From JBEKVE01 sp049514335 (GTDB lineage Bacteria > Actinomycetota > Acidimicrobiia > Acidimicrobiales > UBA8190), in NCBI GenBank assembly GCA_049514335.1, contig JBEKVE010000143.1, positions 1 to 10,928 of the forward strand: DNA of 10,928 bases, written 5' to 3'. This document shows, piece after piece, positions 6,439 to 10,928 of the stretch; position 1 is the first letter of the stretch, and every line of letters starts with the position of its first letter. The position numbers and the translations under genes were made by a program. The notes under the pieces were generated by a model, which saw only the letters and a program-made list of their open reading frames with translations, made no database searches and had not been told where the DNA came from.

Positions 6439-8181
6439 TCAGCTCCCCGGGATCGAGACCGTCTCGGTGTCGCGTCCCGAGCGCAGCACGATACCCGGGG
6501 TCGCCCCCGTCATGTCGCCGTCCGCCACGATCTCGGTCCCGTTGACGAACACATGCGCCACGCCCACCGCTCCGGCGAACAATCGAAGCGCTCCCCCGGG
6601 CAGGTCCGGTCGGGGAGAGGCAGGCTCGCTCGCCACGGTGTCGGGATCGAACACCGCCAGGTCCGCCATCCAGCCTGGTGCCACCCGGCCCCGGTGGCGC
6701 AGGCCGTAGAGCCGGGCCGGGACGTCGGTGCACATGTGCACCGCCTCCTCGAGCGACAACAGGCCGCGGCGGCGCACGACCTCGCCCAGGACGACGGTCG
6801 GATAGTTGGCGTGGCACATGAGGTCGACGTGCGCTCCGGCGTCGGACCCACCCAGCACCACCCGGTCGTCTCGCCACATGGCCACGCGGCGTCGCCATCC
6901 CTCGTCGGAGGTGCCGAGCGAGGGGAACAAGGTGGGGAAGACCAAGGTGAGTGCCATGCGCTCCCCCGCCACCGCGTCGACGAGGACGTCGAGGGGATCG
7001 CGCCCCTCGTCGGCGGCGATGTCGGTGATAGTGCGGCCCACCCACCGCCGGGCGACGTCGGTCCCCTCGCCGGGAGCACCGCCGAAGTCCCCGGGATGCG
7101 CCACCTCCAACAGCTCCAGCCGCGTCATGGCGCCGAGCCCCCCGGAGGCGACGCGGGCCGCGGCCCGACGCAGGCTGTCGCGCACACTGTCGTCCTCGAG
7201 CGCTGCCCGACGCGCCGCGGGGGCAAGCCCCGCAACGTCGCGCCAGCCGGGCAGGGCGTCGAACATGGCGCTGGCCCGCATGCGCATGACGTCGGGCAGG
7301 GCCAGAGCGACCACCTCGGCGCCGCGGGCACGGGCCAGATCGGTGGCCTCCAGTTGCTGCTCGGCCACCTCCACCGGCGACAGGCTGCCCAGCAGGTTCC
7401 AGTTGAGCGGGCGCCCGGCGGCGAGCGACATGTCCGCCATGAGCCGCATCCGCTCCTCGGGGATCTCCCCCAGGGCGGGGATGAACTCGAGGACGGTGCC
7501 CGGATGCCTCCCGACCTCGGCCGCCAGTGCCAGGATCTCCGACGCGGCGGCGGCGCGACTGGGCACGGGGTGCCCGTCTCCGTCGGTGTGCGCCTCCCCG
7601 AGCGACGAGGACAGCCCGAGCGCGCCCTCCTCCATGGACCGGCCGACGAGCGCAACCATGGCGGCGACGTCATCGTCGTCGGCGACGACACCGGCCCGCT
7701 CCCCCATCACCACCCGGCGGACGGTGGAGTGGCCCACGAGGAAACCGGCGTTCACCGCCACCGCCCCGTCCAGGCGCGCCAGGTACTGCCCGAAGCCGTC
7801 CCAGTCCCACGGGCCCCCACCGGTCAGCGCCGCTTCGGGGATGCCTTCCACGCGCGCCATCATCCGCTGCACGTAGTCGACGTGGGCGGCGCCGAGCGGG
7901 GCGATGGAGAACCCGCAATTGCCGCCCACGACGGTGGTGACGCCGTGCAGCGGAGACGGGCCGGCCGTCGGGTCCCACAAGAGCTGGGCGTCGTAGTGGG
8001 TGTGGATGTCCACGAAGCCGGGCGTCACCACCAGGCCCTCGGCGTCGATGGTGCGCCGGGCCGGCTCGTCCACCGTGCCCAGCGCCACGACGCGCCCGTC
8101 GCGCACGCCCACGTCGGCACGACGCGCCGGCGCCCCCGTGCCGTCGGCCACCGACGCGCCGGTGATGGTCACATCGAGCAC
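6439..8181 (-). CDS. D-aminoacylase-type amidohydrolase (Amidohydrolase_3)
   Basis: A 580-residue cytoplasmic enzyme related to N-acyl-D-amino-acid deacylases, which hydrolyse the amide bond of an N-acylated amino acid; the real substrate is unknown. The N-terminal strands (residues 2-50) and PGFVDIHTHYD with the metal pair His60/His62 are typical. GVTTVVGGNCGFSIAP carries Cys89, at the place of the metal-bridging cysteine in D-aminoacylases. GHSTVR follows at 150-155, and GGSDAGAH supplies the candidate catalytic Asp447. The C-terminal urease-like strand is GRVAPGWMADLAVFDPD (498-514). The two histidine motifs normally found mid-barrel (SHxR and SHxK types) read LEFIP (231-235) and LNWN (259-262) here, so this is a divergent subfamily. 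The start is the GTG at 8181, six bases after GGGGGAGAGG. It is the third gene of a minus-strand operon, 26 bp after the Amidohydrolase_2 gene. Confidence 0.85.
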   Translation of the reverse strand: MLDVTITGASVADGTGAPARRADVGVRDGRVVALGTVDEPARRTIDAEGLVVTPGFVDIHTHYDAQLLWDPTAGPSPLHGVTTVVGGNCGFSIAPLGAAHVDYVQRMMARVEGIPEAALTGGGPWDWDGFGQYLARLDGAVAVNAGFLVGHSTVRRVVMGERAGVVADDDDVAAMVALVGRSMEEGALGLSSSLGEAHTDGDGHPVPSRAAAASEILALAAEVGRHPGTVLEFIPALGEIPEERMRLMADMSLAAGRPLNWNLLGSLSPVEVAEQQLEATDLARARGAEVVALALPDVMRMRASAMFDALPGWRDVAGLAPAARRAALEDDSVRDSLRRAAARVASGGLGAMTRLELLEVAHPGDFGGAPGEGTDVARRWVGRTITDIAADEGRDPLDVLVDAVAGERMALTLVFPTLFPSLGTSDEGWRRRVAMWRDDRVVLGGSDAGAHVDLMCHANYPTVVLGEVVRRRGLLSLEEAVHMCTDVPARLYGLRHRGRVAPGWMADLAVFDPDTVASEPASPRPDLPGGALRLFAGAVGVAHVFVNGTEIVADGDMTGATPGIVLRSGRDTETVSIPGS

Positions 8182-8187
8182 GACGAA

Positions 8188-8197
8188 CCTCTCCCCC
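8188..8197 (-). promoter_or_regulatory. Ribosome binding site of the D-aminoacylase-type gene
   Basis: On the minus strand the sequence reads GGGGGAGAGG, six bases before the GTG at 8181. It lies in the 26-bp gap after the upstream stop and decides the start, because the frame itself is open far upstream with no in-frame stop. Confidence 0.7.
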
Positions 8198-8207
8198 GTC
8201 CGTCCCG

Positions 8208-9641
8208 TCAGCTCTCGGCCAGGAAGCGACGCACCGACGTCTCCACCACGGTGCCGTCGAAGTAGGCGGGGTTGGCGCCGGCCAGGAAGCGCACGGGGTT
8301 GACGAACACGAAGTCGCGGAAGTCCGCCGGGGTGAACAACCCGTGGTCGACCATCTCCCACGCCTCGTCGAGGACCTCGGACATGTCGGGCACGTCCCAG
8401 TGCGAGATGTCGGAGCCGAACATGGCCTTCAGGCGCGAGCCGAAGGGGTTGACGCGCGTGTTGAAGGCAGTGGTGGTGAGCGGGTCGTCGGCCTCGCACC
8501 CGAAGAAGAACGATTCGACGAAGCGGTCCCGGATGTCCTCGGGCCGCTCGATGCCGCACGGCGCCCACTCGTCGCGCTCGGATTCCACCACGGGCGCCCG
8601 GGTCACCACGCGCCGGGCCTCGGGAGCCGACGACGGCCCGTAGCGCTCCAGGAGGTCGGCGAACAGCGCCCGGTCGATGCCGGCGGGGTCCAGGTGACCG
8701 AGGGCCACGACGTTGCGCTTCTCCCAGTGCCCGAGCAGATCGGCGTACAGCGACGCCGCCCAGGCCACACCTCCTTCGAGGAAGGCGAAGCGCACCTCGG
8801 GGAAGCGCCGGGTGACGCCCCCCATGAACAGCGACTTGGCCAGGGCGTGCTGGCCCTCGGCCAGGTGGCCGATGTGGTTGTACATGTAGTTGGACACCGA
8901 CATGCGGCTGCCCCACCCGATCGAGCCGGAGTGGAACGCCACCGGGAGACGCAACCGCCGGCACGCCTCCCACACGGGGTCGTAGTCGTACTCGCTGTCG
9001 ATGCCGTAGAAGTCGAGCCACCGGGCGTACTCGCCGGCCGCGGTGTCGCCGAGCGCCGCCACCGGACGCTGCACGTAGCCGGCCAGGAGCACCGACCTGT
9101 AGCCCAGGTCCACGGCCCATTCGATCTCCTCCACGGCCTCGGCCGGGGTGTGCATGGGGATCGCCGCCACCGGGGCCATGCGGTCGGCGAAGGGACCGAA
9201 GGCCTCGGCGTTGTAGCGGTTGAGCGCCCGGCACGCGGCGCGGCGCTCGCCTTCGTCGGGCAGGTGCAGGAAGGCGAGCCCGACGCTCGGGTAGATGACG
9301 GCGAAGTCGAGACCCATCTCGTCGAGGCGCTCGTACATGAGACGGGGGAACATGGACGTGGCCAGGTCGCGGGTGTTTCGGGCCGGGGATCCCCACCACG
9401 GTGGACGGGCGACACGGCGCGCGGCGCGCTCGGCGGTGCTCAGCGCCGCCCAGTCGGCGTCCGGACCGAACGACGCCGGCAGCAGGCGGCGCAGGCTCGG
9501 GCTCGTGAGGTCCACGCCCTCGGCCTCGAGGAACGGCACCAGGGCCGGGAAGTACTCGGCGGTGTGACCGTCGCCGTCGATGACGGGGTGCTCCAACCGG
9601 GCGTGGACCTGGCTCGAGCGTGAGGTGAGCGTCTCGGTCAT
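8208..9641 (-). CDS. Amidohydrolase_2 family metal-dependent hydrolase (ACMSD-like TIM barrel)
   Basis: A 477-residue cytoplasmic enzyme of the Amidohydrolase_2 / COG2159 group, whose members hydrolyse or decarboxylate carboxylic acids using one metal ion; the substrate is not predictable. The first metal motif is IDGDGHTAE (Asp22, Asp24, His26 region), the form common in the long actinobacterial members, in place of HxH. Further barrel features are AVIYPSVGLAFLHLP (114-128), PMHTPAEAVEEIEWAVDLGY (162-181), VAFHSG with His237, YNHIGH with His256 and His259, FLEGGVAW (288-294) and GSDISHWD with the likely catalytic Asp411. The C-terminus has the usual NPVRFLAG helix. The start is the ATG at 9641, with GGAGG nine bases upstream inside the end of the SDR gene. 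It overlaps the SDR stop as ATGA, so the two are translationally coupled, and the D-aminoacylase-type gene follows after 26 bp. Confidence 0.88.
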   Translation of the reverse strand: MTETLTSRSSQVHARLEHPVIDGDGHTAEYFPALVPFLEAEGVDLTSPSLRRLLPASFGPDADWAALSTAERAARRVARPPWWGSPARNTRDLATSMFPRLMYERLDEMGLDFAVIYPSVGLAFLHLPDEGERRAACRALNRYNAEAFGPFADRMAPVAAIPMHTPAEAVEEIEWAVDLGYRSVLLAGYVQRPVAALGDTAAGEYARWLDFYGIDSEYDYDPVWEACRRLRLPVAFHSGSIGWGSRMSVSNYMYNHIGHLAEGQHALAKSLFMGGVTRRFPEVRFAFLEGGVAWAASLYADLLGHWEKRNVVALGHLDPAGIDRALFADLLERYGPSSAPEARRVVTRAPVVESERDEWAPCGIERPEDIRDRFVESFFFGCEADDPLTTTAFNTRVNPFGSRLKAMFGSDISHWDVPDMSEVLDEAWEMVDHGLFTPADFRDFVFVNPVRFLAGANPAYFDGTVVETSVRRFLAES

Positions 9642-10387
9642 GTGGATGCGCCTCCGTCGATGCTCAGGACCGTGCCGGTGACCATAGCGGCGGCATCCGA
9701 AGCGAGGTACACCACGGCGTCGGCCACCTCCTCGACCGTGACGGGGCGCCCGAGGAGCGACACGTTGCGGGCCAGGAGCGTCATGTTGGCGTCCTCGGGC
9801 GGGACGAAGCGGCGCAGAAACGCTGTGTCCACCGATCCGGGGCACACGCAGTTGGCCCGCACGCCGCGATCGCTCAGCTCGACAGCGAGGGTCTTCGTGA
9901 GCATCACCACCCCTGCCTTGGACGCGCAGTAGGCGGCGTTGTAGGCGGTGGGCTTGAGGCCGCCCGACGAGGCGATGTTGACGATGGACCCGCCCGTCGC
10001 CACGAGCGCAGGGATGGCCTCGCGGCACACGAGGAACGTCCCGGTGAGGTTGACGTCCACCACCCGCCGCCACCGCTCGGCCGGCACCGCCTCGCTTCGG
10101 CCCATGGCGCCGTCCCCCGCCGCGTTGACCACGACGTGCAGGGCACCGGCAAGCTCCGTGGCGCGGGCCACGGCAAGGCGACAGGCACCCTCGTCGGTGA
10201 CGTCACCGGCCACCGCCGATGCCGACGCCCCGAGGGCGACGAGCGCAGAGGCCGTCGCCGTGGCGGCGTCGCCGTCTGTGTCCATGCAGGTGAGCACGGC
10301 CCCCTGCCGGGCGAGCGCCACGGCGATGGCACGCCCGATGCTCCCCCCCGCCCCCGTCACCAGTGCACCGCGCCCGCTCAGCTGCAT
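9638..10387 (-). CDS. Short-chain dehydrogenase/reductase (SDR family)
   Basis: A 249-residue classical SDR that oxidises an alcohol or reduces a ketone with a nicotinamide cofactor. The cofactor-binding TGAGGSIG is at 11-18, and Asp36 at the end of strand 2 (CMDTD) points to NAD rather than NADP. DVT (62-64) and NAAG (88-91) are in place, and the tetrad is Asn113, Ser140, Tyr153 and Lys157 (YCASK). The substrate loop follows CPGSVDT, and the C-terminal VTGTVLSIDGG is standard. The length is normal for the family. The start is the ATG at 10387, preceded by a purine-rich GAGGGGGG; an ATG further upstream in the same frame at 10489 would add 34 unrelated residues. It is the first gene of the minus-strand operon and overlaps the next gene by four bases (ATGA). 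The substrate is unknown. Confidence 0.92.
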   Translation of the reverse strand: MQLSGRGALVTGAGGSIGRAIAVALARQGAVLTCMDTDGDAATATASALVALGASASAVAGDVTDEGACRLAVARATELAGALHVVVNAAGDGAMGRSEAVPAERWRRVVDVNLTGTFLVCREAIPALVATGGSIVNIASSGGLKPTAYNAAYCASKAGVVMLTKTLAVELSDRGVRANCVCPGSVDTAFLRRFVPPEDANMTLLARNVSLLGRPVTVEEVADAVVYLASDAAAMVTGTVLSIDGGAST

Positions 10388-10473
10388 GGCCCCCCTCGTC
10401 GTCCGGGCGCCGCGGGCCGAGCCGGGTGGCGCCCCGCCATCCTCGTGCGGCCCCGCCGCGGGCGACAAGCGTA

Positions 10474-10504
10474 CGGGTGAGGGCCCCACCCGGCGAAATG
10501 CCGG
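10474..10504. promoter_or_regulatory. Dyad-rich segment between the divergent SDR and M24 peptidase genes
   Basis: The 134-bp gap (10388-10521) must hold the promoters for both directions. Two adjacent inverted repeats lie in it: CGGGTG/CACCCG (10474-10479 with 10487-10492, 7-base spacer) and CCGGC/GCCGG (10490-10494 with 10500-10504, 5-base spacer). A third, GGGCGCC/GGCGCCC, lies at 10405-10411 and 10428-10434. They could be operator sites for a regulator of the hydrolase operon, but the region is so GC-rich that chance dyads are expected. Confidence 0.25.
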
Positions 10505-10521
10505 TGGTACGGTCCGGCGCC

Positions 10522-10928
10522 ATGGACGGCGCCGAACCCGGGTCCCTGGACCTGGCCCGTCTGCGTCGCCAGCGCATGGACAAGCTCCAGGCCGCCATGG
10601 CCGACAAGGGCATCGACGCCCTGGTCCTGCTCACCTCGGGTGGCGTGCTCTACAGCACCGGAGCCTGGACCCCGCTGTCGGACACGGGGCAGACCCTCCA
10701 GCTCCGGCCTCTCGCCCTGGTGGTGGCGGGTGACCCGGCACCCCACCTCTTCACCGCGTGGTGGGAGGGCGCACCGCCCGAGCTGCCCACAGATCACCTC
10801 CACCGGGCCCTGCGCCTGCAGTCCCCCGAAGGCGTGGAGGCGCTCGCCCACCACGTGAAAGACGTCTTCGGGGGAACCCCGGCCGTGGTGGGCGTGGACG
10901 ACTACACCACCCCCATGTGGCAGCTGCT
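10522..10928 (+). CDS. M24/creatinase-type peptidase, N-terminal part (runs off the right edge)
   Basis: The first 135 codons of a gene that continues beyond the window. The translated start has the shape of a Creatinase_N domain: RLRRQRMDKLQAAMADKGIDALVL (residues 14-36), then GVLYSTGAW at 41-49 in place of the common YLTGF, then a strand-rich segment with LALVVAGDPAPHLFTAWWEG. In this family the N-terminal domain precedes the metal-binding pita-bread domain (aminopeptidase P, prolidase, creatinase), which would lie outside the window, so activity cannot be confirmed. The start at ATG 10522 is the best guess; a GTG at 10504 is in the same frame, and neither has a clear ribosome binding site. 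It is divergent from the SDR-hydrolase operon and may belong to the same pathway. Confidence 0.7.
   Translation, partial: MDGAEPGSLDLARLRRQRMDKLQAAMADKGIDALVLLTSGGVLYSTGAWTPLSDTGQTLQLRPLALVVAGDPAPHLFTAWWEGAPPELPTDHLHRALRLQSPEGVEALAHHVKDVFGGTPAVVGVDDYTTPMWQL

Noticed and set aside
6199..8265. Very long plus-strand open frame (688 codons) over the amidohydrolase genes
   Set aside because: It is antisense to two well-supported enzymes; the product is rich in His, Arg and Gly with no family motifs, a typical shadow at very high GC.
8182..9399. Upstream extension of the D-aminoacylase frame, which stays open to 9399
   Set aside because: The extension is out-of-frame translation of the Amidohydrolase_2 gene; the true start is at 8181, where a strong ribosome binding site and the conserved N-terminal strand begin.
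9642..10073. Upstream extension of the Amidohydrolase_2 frame to 10073
   Set aside because: It is a shadow of the SDR gene; the ATG at 9641 has a GGAGG site and the ATGA overlap typical of coupled genes.

Overview
The window is high-GC, densely coded DNA that fits an actinobacterium (Actinomycetota). The DUF4012 membrane protein, the actinobacterial-style low-molecular-weight phosphatase and the hydrolase families on the right would suit Acidimicrobiia or a similar uncultured lineage, but this is inference from protein style and no taxonomic marker gene is present.

The left half (1 to about 6.4 kb) looks like the edge of a cell-surface / extracellular polysaccharide locus. It holds the 3' end of an RCC1-repeat protein (+), a 387-bp stretch without a gene, and a small secreted collagen-like protein with a C-terminal membrane anchor (-). 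Next come a DUF4012 protein whose reading frame is split into a membrane part and an extracytoplasmic part (both -), a low-molecular-weight protein-tyrosine phosphatase (+, divergent from the DUF4012 gene), a 337-bp leader region, and a polyprenyl glycosylphosphotransferase (+) that would start assembly of a lipid-linked glycan. The phosphatase and the glycosyltransferase are typical partners in capsule/exopolysaccharide control. No BY-kinase, flippase, polymerase or further glycosyltransferase lies inside the window.

The right half (6.4 kb to the end) is a separate catabolic-looking module with higher GC. A three-gene minus-strand operon runs from 10387 down to 6439: a short-chain dehydrogenase, then an Amidohydrolase_2 (ACMSD-like) metal hydrolase joined by an ATGA overlap, then a D-aminoacylase-type Amidohydrolase_3 after a 26-bp gap. 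Divergent from it, the 5' end of an M24/creatinase-type peptidase runs off the right edge. Two metallohydrolases, an NAD-dependent oxidoreductase and a probable C-N hydrolase suggest breakdown of an N-acylated or amide-containing compound. The substrate cannot be read from the sequence.

The two modules converge tail to tail with only 32 bp between them (6407-6438). The points most worth a second look are the frame break in the DUF4012 gene, the collagen-like protein with near-perfect 27-bp tandem repeats, the phosphatase active site without its usual second cysteine, and the D-aminoacylase relative whose usual histidine motifs appear to be replaced. I found no RNA genes, insertion sequences, CRISPR arrays or attachment sites.
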